DNA of 11,589 nt from JBAWAP01 sp049589355 (GCA_049589355.1 JBAWAP010000440.1:1-11589), one strand, 5' to 3'; counted from the stretch's first letter, positions 1-6,745 are shown. The notes: generated by a model not told the origin, from the sequence alone. Numbers and translations are program-made.

Positions 1-101
1 AGCGCCGGTTGAGTAGCGAAGCGTATCGAAACCAAGCGAGCGGCTCCACAGACACCCCGCTTGGCCTCGATACGTCGCTTCGCTCCTACTCGGCCGGCGC
101 T
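1..101. repeat. Long imperfect inverted repeat (REP/terminator-like palindrome)
   Basis: Bases 1-38 are the inverted complement of bases 58-101. The shared core on one strand runs AGCGCCGG, a 2-base mismatch, GAGTA, GCGAAGCG, TATCGA, another 2-base mismatch, then CCAAGCG. The right arm carries two extra 3-base insertions, which account for its length of 44 against 38. The spacer is about 19 bases. It lies about 110 bases downstream of the response-regulator stop and contains no gene. It could fold in RNA as a strong hairpin at the end of the leftward transcript, or be a dispersed palindromic repeat. The left arm starts at base 1, so the element may extend beyond the window. Confidence 0.75.
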
Positions 102-132
102 TCGTAAGAATCATGTAATGCACCCAATGCAA

Positions 133-155
133 ACGCCAACCGCTCTGGTTGGTGT
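133..155 (-). terminator. Weak candidate terminator hairpin after the response regulator
   Basis: Bases 133-141 pair with 147-155 (nine pairs with one G-T wobble) around a 5-base loop, about 55 bases past the response-regulator stop codon. On the minus strand the hairpin is followed by only a short T-containing stretch (GCGTTTGCATT), not a proper U-tract. Intrinsic termination is therefore possible but not well supported; the larger palindrome at 1-101 could do the same job. Confidence 0.3.
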
Positions 156-209
156 CAGAAGTAAGACATTAGGGTCCACACAGGCCTCAGTCGGCCAGAG
201 CGATACCCA

Positions 210-893
210 TCACTCACTCTCCTGGCGAAAGGAATACCCCACGCCGGGAATGGTTAAGATGTAGTATGGGTTTCGCGGGTCTTTCTCCACCTTAGCCCGC
301 AGCCGGCTGATCAGTCCCCGCACCAGGTCGCGGTCACCCTGGCCGCTGTAACCCCATACCCGCTCCACGATGGTTTCCGTCGGGATAATCTGGCCACGGT
401 GGATCATCAACGTGTAGAGCAAGCGGAACTCCAGGTGGGTCAGCCGACTTGGTGGCCGGCCCACTACCTGCACCGTCCGGGTGGCCGGATCCAGGGTCAG
501 ACCAGATAGGCTCAGGATAGGCAGGCTGAAGATAGGCACACCGCCGACGCGGCGCAGCAGAGCGCGCATCTGGGCGACGAACAGTCGGGCACTGAACGGG
601 CGGGTAACGACCAAATCGGCGCCGTTCTCCAAGAGGGCGTAGTGCACGTTCTCCTCGATAGAGTCAACAATCAGCACCAGCGTAGCCTCGGTCTCCGCCC
701 GTACACACCGGACCTGTGCCAGAGGCTCCACACGTTGGAGCGCTATCAGTATGAGGTCAGCCGGTCGCTCCGACCAGCTCCGCATGGCACGCTCCAGGTT
801 GCCGCTGGTAACCACGGCCAGCCCGGCACGTTGCAGTGCCAGAGAGAGGATTGCCGCTTCATCAGGATCTTCAGCAATCAGTAAAGCATACAT
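210..893 (-). CDS. Atypical OmpR-type response regulator with a degenerate (pseudo-) receiver domain
   Basis: The protein has 227 residues: a receiver-like domain (about 1-112) and a C-terminal OmpR/PhoB winged-helix DNA-binding domain (about 127-224, ending in the typical IPGVGYSF). The acidic pair of the receiver is present (E8, D9), but the phospho-acceptor position in the DLILIA stretch is Ala51 instead of Asp. The switch Thr position is Asp77 and the conserved Lys before Pro-Phe is Arg98. It therefore probably cannot be phosphorylated in the usual way and would act as a constitutive or ligand/protein-controlled regulator; that is inference. No histidine kinase is nearby. The ATG at 893 has a good GGAGG (901-905) seven bases upstream, lying within the end of the M20 gene whose stop is only three bases away, so translation is probably coupled. 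It may regulate the upstream hydrolase block, but nothing here proves it. Confidence 0.9.
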   Translation of the reverse strand: MYALLIAEDPDEAAILSLALQRAGLAVVTSGNLERAMRSWSERPADLILIALQRVEPLAQVRCVRAETEATLVLIVDSIEENVHYALLENGADLVVTRPFSARLFVAQMRALLRRVGGVPIFSLPILSLSGLTLDPATRTVQVVGRPPSRLTHLEFRLLYTLMIHRGQIIPTETIVERVWGYSGQGDRDLVRGLISRLRAKVEKDPRNPYYILTIPGVGYSFRQESE

Positions 894-896
894 TGC

Positions 897-2057
897 TTAT
901 CCTCCGTCCACCAGATAGCGGCGGGCCGCTTCGGCCAGGATGGCTGCACCGATAGGCAGGGCACGTTCATCAATGTCGAAGGTGGGGCTGTGCGCTGTCC
1001 TCCCTCCGCCTTCTCCCTTCGTGCCCAGCCCGAACATCGCACCCGGCGCCAAATTGGCCAGCAACGCAAAGTCTTCTCCACCCATCCCTGGCTCAGGTGG
1101 ATGCAGACAATCGGCTCCCAGCAAATCAATGGCTACTTGTCGGATGAGTGAGGCAATCCGGGGATTATTCACGCAGGCCGGGATCCCCTCCTCGATCCTT
1201 AGCTCAAAGTCGCCACCCAGCGCCCGAGCCACGCCCAGAGCCCTTTCCAGCTCCCTGAAGAGTTCTCGTCGCACCTCTTCGTCCACGCTCCGGATCGTGC
1301 CGGAGATTTCCACAATGTCTGGGATGACATTGTCGGCCTGGCCGCCATGGACAGTGCCAATGGAGATGACGGCAGGCTGCAGAGGGTCAATACGGCGCGA
1401 GACGATGCCATGGATAGCGTTGATGACCTGGCCCAAAATGAAGATGGTGTCAACGCCACGGTGCGGGTAGGCACCATGGCATCCTTTGCCCATGATGGTG
1501 GCATAGAAGGTATCAACACTCGCCGAGATACGAGAGCCATCAATTTCAACGATCCCCACCGGCAGATTCGAGTCTACGTGGAGGCTCAGAACAGCATCAA
1601 CTCCCTCCATGGCCCCATCTTCGATCATACGCCCAGCTCCACTCTCGCCCTCCTCATCATCTACCTCCTCGGCCGGCTGGAAGAGGAGGCGTACCTGGCC
1701 TGGCAGTTCCTCCTCGCACAGCAACACGGCCACGCCGAGGAGGATAGCAGTGTGGGCGTCGTGGCCACAGGCATGCATCACGCCTGGCACCTGGGACGCA
1801 TAGGGCACGTCGTTGGCTTCCTGGATGGGCAGAGCATCCATGTCGGCGCGAAGAGCCACTACCGGCTTGCCTTCCCCCAAATAACCAACGACCCCCGTCT
1901 TGCCCACCTTCGTCTTCACCTTCAGGCCCAATGAGCGCAAGGTTTCGGCCACGAGCTCAGCGGTCCTGAACTCCTGGAAGCCCAGCTCAGGGTGTGTATG
2001 GAATCTTCTGCGCCAGTTGATCAGTTGCTGTTCGATCTCACGAGCACGATTTAGCAT
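897..2057 (-). CDS. M20D-family amidohydrolase (hippurate/IAA-amino acid hydrolase-like)
   Basis: The 386-residue length is normal for the M20D peptidase family of zinc aminoacylases (hippurate hydrolase, IAA-amino acid hydrolase, N-acetyl-diaminopimelate deacetylase). These cleave the amide bond of N-acyl amino acids. The expected metal and catalytic residues are visible: Cys97 and His99 in HACGHDAH, the Glu pair 130-131 in FQPAEE, His160 in SLHVD and His356 in AHSPTFDIDE. The lid/dimerisation domain is about residues 183-295, with GKGCHGAYPH near 190-199. The ATG at 2057 has AAGGAG (2064-2069) six bases upstream. It is cytosolic, with no signal peptide. It follows the MttB fragment after 45 bases and precedes the response regulator by 3 bases, so it belongs to the same transcript. 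The exact acyl substrate cannot be read from the sequence. Confidence 0.93.
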   Translation of the reverse strand: MLNRAREIEQQLINWRRRFHTHPELGFQEFRTAELVAETLRSLGLKVKTKVGKTGVVGYLGEGKPVVALRADMDALPIQEANDVPYASQVPGVMHACGHDAHTAILLGVAVLLCEEELPGQVRLLFQPAEEVDDEEGESGAGRMIEDGAMEGVDAVLSLHVDSNLPVGIVEIDGSRISASVDTFYATIMGKGCHGAYPHRGVDTIFILGQVINAIHGIVSRRIDPLQPAVISIGTVHGGQADNVIPDIVEISGTIRSVDEEVRRELFRELERALGVARALGGDFELRIEEGIPACVNNPRIASLIRQVAIDLLGADCLHPPEPGMGGEDFALLANLAPGAMFGLGTKGEGGGRTAHSPTFDIDERALPIGAAILAEAARRYLVDGG

Positions 2058-2084
2058 CTGGGTCTCCTTAGATGTAAGCGCTTG

Positions 2085-2101
2085 AGCCTTGCGGCAAGGC
2101 T
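2085..2101 (-). other. Intercistronic hairpin between MttB fragment and M20 gene
   Basis: AGCCTTG (2085-2091) and CAAGGCT (2095-2101) form a perfect 7-bp stem with a 3-base loop, starting 1 base after the stop codon of the MttB fragment. No U-tract follows on the minus strand, so it is more likely an mRNA-processing or stability element than a terminator. Confidence 0.5.
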
Positions 2102-2102
2102 T

Positions 2103-2456
2103 CTAGATTAGCTCTCGCTCAGCCTCCTGCATGATCTCCGTCAGTTCTCGCTCCTGATCCTCTGTCAGCGGCATGGCCTCGTGCTCAGCTAGCAGCCGCT
2201 CTGCCTCGGCTTGCGCCCGCTCGGCCATGCTTTCTCGGCCTGCCTGGTCCCACTTCTCCCAGGCGCGTCGTTCTGCCAAGCGAGTGTAAAGCACCTCCCC
2301 TGCCCGCAGATAACGCACGGTGTGCCGTTGATCTAGAAAGTTGCGCGAGCCGTCCATCACCGCTGCGATGACCTCCACGGCCAGCGCATCTTCGTCCACC
2401 GCAAAGCCCCGCCGCAGCCGACGGACACTGGCGGCAATCTCGTTGTCGCAGACCAT
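2103..2456 (-). pseudogene. C-terminal fragment of an MttB-family (trimethylamine methyltransferase-like) protein
   Basis: The 117 residues resemble only the last quarter of MttB-superfamily corrinoid methyltransferases, which are normally near 470-500 residues. Recognisable family features are the opening DNEIA..VRRLRRG segment, VDEDALAVEVI, NFLDQRHTVRYL, the W68-centred WEKWDQAG, and the Glu-rich helical tail AEAERLLAEHEAMPLTED. The catalytic TIM barrel and corrinoid-binding surface are missing, so it cannot be a methyltransferase alone. The ATG lies 6 bases after the C45 stop, has no Shine-Dalgarno, and is in the same frame as C45 (TGA, two codons, ATG). It could be a decayed gene remnant left by a deletion, or a small protein translated by reinitiation. 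The Pyl codon position of true MttB would lie upstream of the retained part, so nothing can be said about pyrrolysine. Confidence 0.65.
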
Positions 2457-2462
2457 TGTTAC

Positions 2463-3560
2463 TCATTTATTTCCCATGCCTCTTTCGGGTCGAATCCAGG
2501 GATCCAAAGTGTACTCGTAATAGGTGGCCTGGCAAGGACGCCCACACCCGATCCAGACGCGCAGTTCGTTCAGGTTGATGATGATGCTGAACGCCGTCAC
2601 CGTCGCACCGGCGTGCTTGCAGATGGAGCTCGGGTAGTTGGCATGATCGGCCAGCAGCTTCTGGAACAGTTCCGGCGACAAACGCCCATAGTTCTCGCGT
2701 AGTAGCCGCATAGCGCGATTATAGCGGACGATCGAACCGCCGATGTAGTTGCGATGGGCCTCAAATTGGCGCATGGGCCAACTGAGATAATGGTTGGTGT
2801 GGGCCATGATGTTTCCGTCAATGTAGATTGGCTCACAGTCGGTGGCCGACCCTTCCATGTTATAGATCTCGCCGTTCGGGTCAGCGATGACGTTGTTATA
2901 GTTCGATGCGCGCAGGGGGAGCAGGCAGGCATCCATGGCCTCCCCCAAGCGCCGCGCGGCCAGGCTAGCGCGGGCGATCAGCAGGCGCGGCACGCCGGGG
3001 CGGATATCGCTGCACGAGACGGCATTGCCGGTCATGCTGATGCCGGCCGCGTTGAGCCCGGCACTAAAGCCCAACCCGGCGACAGACACGCCAAGGAACT
3101 CGGGTTCGTCCCCGGCCTGCACTCTCAGGAGGACCACATCTTCCTCAGCCTCGGGAGGGAGATCGTTGGTGTGGGCTACCAGGGTAGCGCCATCGGCGGT
3201 GGCCTGGCCTCGGGCAGAAAAATCAGTACAGCCCCTGGCTAAGGTCGGGAAATCGACGTGCCACGCCGCCGGCTCCCACAGTTCCTCACAAATCGCCAGG
3301 AAGAACTCCTCAAAGGACAACTCGGCCGCTTCGGCAATGCCTTCCAGTTCTTCGACGAACTGTGGGTAGGCGGCGCGGCTGTGAGCAAGACAGAGTCGCC
3401 CTTTGAGCAGCATGTCTTCCCAGGATACACCAGGGGGCAGGCTCCCGCGCAACCGCGGGAGGATGCGTTGCAACCGGAGCTTCATCTTCTCGCCAATTTG
3501 CTGACCTACCTCGCGGTGTGTGCCTCTGACTTCAATCAAAGGAATAGAATTTGCTGCCAT
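2463..3560 (-). CDS. C45-family autoproteolytic acyltransferase/hydrolase (isopenicillin-N acyltransferase-like)
   Basis: The 365 residues match the C45 Ntn-hydrolase family (acyl-CoA:6-aminopenicillanate acyltransferase and relatives). Members cleave themselves before a Cys, which becomes the N-terminal nucleophile for amide hydrolysis or acyl transfer. Visible features are the N-terminal GTHREVGQQIGEKM helix, the cleavage site Gly110-Cys111 in ARGCTDFSA, AHTND at 129-133, GFSAGLNAAGISMTGN around 164-179, NNVIADPNGEIYNMEG around 222-237 and AHTNHYL at 253-259. Cys111 would be the nucleophile after processing into about 12 and 28 kDa chains. The ATG at 3560 has an almost ideal GGAGGTGAT (seven-base spacing from GGAGG), the strongest ribosome site in the block. 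No signal peptide is seen. Bacterial members usually have unknown substrates; its neighbours suggest N-acyl amino acids or small amides rather than penicillins. Confidence 0.88.
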   Translation of the reverse strand: MAANSIPLIEVRGTHREVGQQIGEKMKLRLQRILPRLRGSLPPGVSWEDMLLKGRLCLAHSRAAYPQFVEELEGIAEAAELSFEEFFLAICEELWEPAAWHVDFPTLARGCTDFSARGQATADGATLVAHTNDLPPEAEEDVVLLRVQAGDEPEFLGVSVAGLGFSAGLNAAGISMTGNAVSCSDIRPGVPRLLIARASLAARRLGEAMDACLLPLRASNYNNVIADPNGEIYNMEGSATDCEPIYIDGNIMAHTNHYLSWPMRQFEAHRNYIGGSIVRYNRAMRLLRENYGRLSPELFQKLLADHANYPSSICKHAGATVTAFSIIINLNELRVWIGCGRPCQATYYEYTLDPWIRPERGMGNK

Positions 3561-3572
3561 GGTATCACCTCC
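3561..3572 (-). promoter_or_regulatory. Strong Shine-Dalgarno of the C45 gene
   Basis: GGAGGTGATACC directly precedes the ATG; GGAGGTGAT is a near-full complement of the 16S rRNA 3' end. It begins six bases after the lower edge of the perfect palindromic hairpin (3578-3610), so folding of that hairpin could expose or mask this site. Confidence 0.8.
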
Positions 3573-3575
3573 ATT

Positions 3576-5231
3576 CTAGACTTCCGAAGTCTGGGAGACT
3601 TCGGAAGTCTTGATCTGATGCCTCAGAACCTTGCCTGGCAAGGCGTTGGTATGCTGTTCTCCCTCTACGACCAGAACCCCGTTCACGAAGACGTAGTCAA
3701 TCCCCTCCGGATAGCGGTGCGGGTAGAGATTGGTGGCCTTATCACGAACGCGCTCCAGGTCGAAGACGACGACGTCGGCCCACGCTCCGGGCCATAATAT
3801 CCCCCGATCCATCAGCCCGAACCGCTGGGCCGGGAAGGAGGTCATCTTGCGAATGGCCTCCTCCAGGGTCAGCACCGCTTCGTCCCGCACGTAGCGCTCC
3901 AGCACGCCTGGGAACTCGCCGTAGCTACAAGGGGAATAGGGCGGCGGATCGTTCAAAAAACCGTAGGGAGCCAACACCCGGCCGTCGGAGCAGATCATCG
4001 CCGCCGGATGCTGCAGCAGGATGCGGATGTTGGCCTCGTCAATGTAATCAAAGATAGCATCCGCATCGTAACCGTTTTCAACGATCAGATCAAAGTAAAC
4101 GTCGAAAGCATCCTGGCTTCGCTCGTGAGCAATGGCCTCGATGGTCTTGCCGACGACGTCCGGGCTCTCTGGCGCGTGCAGGATGGTAATGCGGCGCCAC
4201 TGGCCGTGCTTCAAAAGCCCGGCCGGGCCGAAGGCGGGCCGCTGGTCGAGAACGATTTCCTCCCGAACCTGACGCCGGGAGTCAGGATTACGGAGCAAAG
4301 CGACGATTTCGGCGATGCTTCGCTCCTGCACAGGCTGAGGTAGGGCTCCGGTTAGTGAAGGACCATAGTCGGTATGCACATCGTTGTCCACCGTCACGTC
4401 CTGGCCCCGCACTCGCGCCTCTTCCACCAGGCGCAGGTTGGCTGTGGCATCGCAGGGAGCGCCGTACTTGGGTGCGTTGTGGGAGATTTGCACCGGCACG
4501 CCAGCTTCTCGCCCGATGCGGATGGCCTCGGCGACCGCTTCCAGGATGGTCTCCCGCTCACCCCGGACGTGGGAAGCGTACAGCCCGTGGTAACGAGCGA
4601 TCACCCGGCACAGAGCGATGATCTCGTCGGTGCTGGCAAAGCAGCCAGGGGGATAAACCAGGCCAGTAGACAGCCCAAAGGCTCCGGCCTCCATCGCTTC
4701 AGTCAACAGCTCCTTCATCCTGGCAAGCTCAGACGGCGTAGGATCGCGATCGTCAAAGCCCATGACGGCGATGCGCAACGCTGCATGTCCTGCTAGAGAG
4801 CCCACATTGATGGCTAGTCCGCCCTCTTCGAGAGTTCGCAAGTACTGAACGAAGGTTCGCCACTCCCAGGTGACTTCTGGCTGCTCGGAGATGCGTCCCC
4901 AGTAATGCCGCATCTCAGCGAGGTGATCCTCGTCCACCGGAGCCGGGGACATCCCACAGTTTCCGATGATGTGGGTGGTGGCGCCCTGGCGAACGGCGCT
5001 CTCCGCGCGGCGATTCACCAGGATGGAAAGGTCAGAGTGGGTATGGACATCAATGAATCCTGGCGCGACAAAGCGGCTACCGACGTCAATAATCTCCTGG
5101 CCCTGGAGCGTGCCCACCGGGGCAATCCGGGCGATCCGCCCGTCCTGAATGCCTACGTCGCCCCAGAACCAGGGATTCCCACACCCATCTAGAATTCTAC
5201 CATTAGCGAGCACGATATCGAAAGCCGTCAT
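3576..5231 (-). CDS. N-acyl-D-amino-acid deacylase (D-aminoacylase family)
   Basis: Amidohydrolase-superfamily protein of 551 residues that would hydrolyse N-acyl-D-amino acids to a D-amino acid and a carboxylate. Likely metal and catalytic residues: His63 and His65 in DVHTHSDLS, Cys92 in GNCGMSPAP, His221 in ASHVRGE, His251 in QISHNAPKYG and Asp416 in CSDG; together they follow the D-aminoacylase H-H-C-H-H-D pattern. The N-terminal beta-sandwich (about 1-55) and C-terminal strand segment (about 475-530) are present. The family region usually reading like D-x-Y-P-Y is here VDNDVHTDYG, a possible substrate difference. An in-frame start at 5309 would lie in the -35/-10 promoter region, so I chose the ATG at 5231, although its Shine-Dalgarno is poor (GAAAG). 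The last ten residues (TSEVSQTSEV) are encoded by a palindromic repeat and look like an acquired tail. First gene of the left-hand transcript. Confidence 0.9.
   Translation of the reverse strand: MTAFDIVLANGRILDGCGNPWFWGDVGIQDGRIARIAPVGTLQGQEIIDVGSRFVAPGFIDVHTHSDLSILVNRRAESAVRQGATTHIIGNCGMSPAPVDEDHLAEMRHYWGRISEQPEVTWEWRTFVQYLRTLEEGGLAINVGSLAGHAALRIAVMGFDDRDPTPSELARMKELLTEAMEAGAFGLSTGLVYPPGCFASTDEIIALCRVIARYHGLYASHVRGERETILEAVAEAIRIGREAGVPVQISHNAPKYGAPCDATANLRLVEEARVRGQDVTVDNDVHTDYGPSLTGALPQPVQERSIAEIVALLRNPDSRRQVREEIVLDQRPAFGPAGLLKHGQWRRITILHAPESPDVVGKTIEAIAHERSQDAFDVYFDLIVENGYDADAIFDYIDEANIRILLQHPAAMICSDGRVLAPYGFLNDPPPYSPCSYGEFPGVLERYVRDEAVLTLEEAIRKMTSFPAQRFGLMDRGILWPGAWADVVVFDLERVRDKATNLYPHRYPEGIDYVFVNGVLVVEGEQHTNALPGKVLRHQIKTSEVSQTSEV
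3578..3610. repeat. Perfect nested palindrome / hairpin at the end of the D-aminoacylase gene
   Basis: Bases 3578-3592 are the exact inverted complement of 3596-3610: a 15-bp perfect stem with a 3-base loop (GGG on the plus strand). Each arm is itself a hairpin, AGACTT-3 bases-AAGTCT, so the hexamer appears four times. It encodes the C-terminal TSEVSQTSEV of the deacylase, and one arm overlaps the TAG stop (3576-3578) by one base. No U-tract follows on the minus strand; instead the C45 Shine-Dalgarno follows. It looks like an inserted REP/MITE-like element, possibly acting as an RNA stem between the two genes. Confidence 0.9.
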
Positions 5232-5287
5232 CGTGCAACTTTCACGCGAGTCCCTGAGATGGATTAGGTTACTTCTGTCCAGCAGAG

Positions 5288-5316
5288 ATAGTAACACACA
5301 TCGAGCCAAAGGTCAA
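5288..5316 (-). promoter_or_regulatory. Sigma70-type promoter for the amide-hydrolase block
   Basis: On the minus strand TTGACC (5316-5311, five of six matches to the -35 consensus) is followed after exactly 17 bases by TACTAT (5293-5288), which keeps the most conserved -10 positions T1, A2 and T6. The -35 box contains the treT stop codon TGA. A transcript would start near 5281, leaving a leader of about 50 bases before the deacylase ATG at 5231. This marks the boundary between the carbohydrate genes and the hydrolase genes. Confidence 0.65.
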
Positions 5317-6548
5317 GAGAGGCGAGTGAAAAGCCGTAGATAGTCCCTCAAGTGGCGCGTGGTCAGGAAACTCTCCTGCACGTGCTCCCGTGCCCTCTCC
5401 CCCATGCGCTCGGACTCCTCTGGGTGCTGCAAGAGGTAAAGGGACTTCTCGGCGCACTCCTCCACGCTGTCCACCAGGAAGCCCGTCTCACCATCAATGA
5501 CCTGCAGAGGGATGCCGCCAACATTGCCCCCCACCACTGGCTTACCCTTCCACAAAGCCTCGGTGACCACCAGGCCGAACCCCTCCCGAGTAGACTTTTG
5601 GACGACCACGTCGCTAACCGTCTGGAAGGCTCCTACCTCCAGCGCGCCAACGCCGTGGAAGTTGTGCAAGATGTGGATATCGTCGTCCTCTCCGGCATGG
5701 CGGCTCGTCTTGTCCAGGTAGTACCATCCCTCAGGGTCATCTGAGGCCATCGAGCCGACGAGGGCTAACTGCGCATCCGGCACTTCCTTCTTGACGATTT
5801 TGTAAGCGTCAATCACACCCAGCGGGTCTTTCCAAGGATCGAAGCGGCTGACCTGGGTGATCAGCGGCCGGCTCACATCAATACCGAAGCTGGCAGCGAT
5901 CTGGCGAGCTTTGTCCAATGGCATGGGAGCATTCTTAGGCGACAAAGGGTCAATCGTCGGAGTGATGATGGCCAGGCAGTCGAATTCCACACCGGGGCCC
6001 ACGTACTGCTCCATGGTGAAGATAGCCGCCTCATGGGCGCTGATATAGGGGGCGATGAACTGCCAGTAGTTCATGTTGGGGTGCGAAGTATCAATGTGGC
6101 AGCGCCAGATCCAATGCCTGTCACCCGCACCGCCATTATAGTGCAGCATCCCAGCCGGCTGAGGGTCGTGAATGACAACATAGTCGTACCGGCCCTCAAA
6201 CTTCTCCGCGTTCAGCCGATTATATCGCTGCCAGATGGCTTTCATCTCATCGGTCAGCGGAATCTCCATCCCTTGTAATCCGTTATGGAAGGCCTTGGTG
6301 ACGTTGAAGAACTCATCGCTCCCCTCGATCACTTGCCATTCAGCATCCAGGCCGACATCGCGCATCAGGGGGATAAGAGTGTAGAGCATCTCGGCTACCC
6401 CGCCACCGAAGGCCGTGGCGTTGACGTGCACCACCCGCGCCCCTTGCAAGTTATCGGCCAGTTCGCGGATCTCGGCGATGACCTCATCACCCACAATGGG
6501 CCGGTAGTCCTCCAGGGACTTGCCCGCTATTTCCACTCTCTGTAACAT
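5313..6548 (-). CDS. treT: Trehalose synthase, glycosyl-transferring type (TreT, GT4)
   Basis: GT-B fold glycosyltransferase of 411 residues, the usual TreT length. TreT makes trehalose from NDP-glucose and glucose, a reversible reaction, in the cytosol. Seen: HVNATAFGGGVAEML (41-55, acceptor-side glycine-rich loop), IHDPQPAGM (126-134), WRCHIDTS (148-155), ITQVSRFDPWKDP (230-242, with Arg235 and Lys240 placed for the sugar-nucleotide phosphates), and STREGFGLVVTEALWKG (319-335, carrying the E-x7-E pair Glu322/Glu330). These segments together are characteristic of TreT rather than sucrose synthase or glycogen synthase. The ATG at 6548 has AAGGAGG with six-base spacing and beats an upstream in-frame start at 6608. 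A 197-base gap separates it from the cyclase gene, so it may have its own promoter. With glgP and pfkA it links glycogen and trehalose pools; direction in vivo is unknown. Confidence 0.88.
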   Translation of the reverse strand: MLQRVEIAGKSLEDYRPIVGDEVIAEIRELADNLQGARVVHVNATAFGGGVAEMLYTLIPLMRDVGLDAEWQVIEGSDEFFNVTKAFHNGLQGMEIPLTDEMKAIWQRYNRLNAEKFEGRYDYVVIHDPQPAGMLHYNGGAGDRHWIWRCHIDTSHPNMNYWQFIAPYISAHEAAIFTMEQYVGPGVEFDCLAIITPTIDPLSPKNAPMPLDKARQIAASFGIDVSRPLITQVSRFDPWKDPLGVIDAYKIVKKEVPDAQLALVGSMASDDPEGWYYLDKTSRHAGEDDDIHILHNFHGVGALEVGAFQTVSDVVVQKSTREGFGLVVTEALWKGKPVVGGNVGGIPLQVIDGETGFLVDSVEECAEKSLYLLQHPEESERMGERAREHVQESFLTTRHLRDYLRLFTRLS

Positions 6549-6554
6549 TGTGGT

Positions 6555-6561
6555 CCTCCTT
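6555..6561 (-). promoter_or_regulatory. Shine-Dalgarno that sets the treT start
   Basis: AAGGAGG sits six bases before the ATG at 6548. The in-frame extension to 6608 would add 20 residues not expected for the TreT N-terminus and would place this site inside the coding region. Confidence 0.8.
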
Positions 6562-6676
6562 ACCAAAATCTGACCGCTAGCTCCCAGTGTGAGCAACAGG
6601 ACCGCCAATGAAGAGGCGAATTTTCGTGATGTGTCCTCTTTACAATTTCAACCGCTCTAGGGTGGTCCATCATAGT

Positions 6677-6698
6677 GTTCTCCCAAAGAACTTGTTCT
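6677..6698. promoter_or_regulatory. Possible operator: three AGAAC/GTTCT half-sites upstream of treT
   Basis: On the plus strand GTTCT (6677-6681), AGAAC (6687-6691) and GTTCT (6694-6698) form alternating inverted half-sites with spacers of 5 and 2 bases, in the 197-base gap upstream of treT. A TATGAT, -10-like on the minus strand (6674-6669), lies right beside them, but no acceptable -35 box is found at 16-18 bases. The arrangement is suggestive of a protein-binding site, with no known family assigned. Confidence 0.25.
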
Positions 6699-6745
6699 AC
6701 TGGGCCCGAGAATCAAATCGCTAACAGGCAGTGGCACTATGTGTT

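Noticed and set aside
940..1934. Plus-strand ORFs across the M20 gene (176 and 195 residues)
   Set aside because: They are antisense shadows of a well-supported metallohydrolase, with no recognisable domain or ribosome site.
2103..2105. TAG of the MttB fragment as a pyrrolysine codon
   Set aside because: It lies at the normal C-terminal end; the Pyl position of MttB is in the missing barrel.
2185..2466. 93-residue ORF whose ATG overlaps the C45 stop as ATGA
   Set aside because: It has a suggestive overlap but a low-complexity Arg/Gly/Ala-rich sequence. The MttB-like frame in the same DNA has recognisable homology.
5232..5309. N-terminal 26-residue extension of the D-aminoacylase
   Set aside because: It covers the -35/-10 promoter and the predicted transcript start, and the family N-terminus begins at the Met at 5231.
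5313..6548. Sucrose synthase, sucrose-phosphate synthase or glycogen synthase for the GT4 gene
   Set aside because: Length, the GGGVAEML loop and the IHDPQPAGM and VSRFDPWKDP segments fit TreT better.
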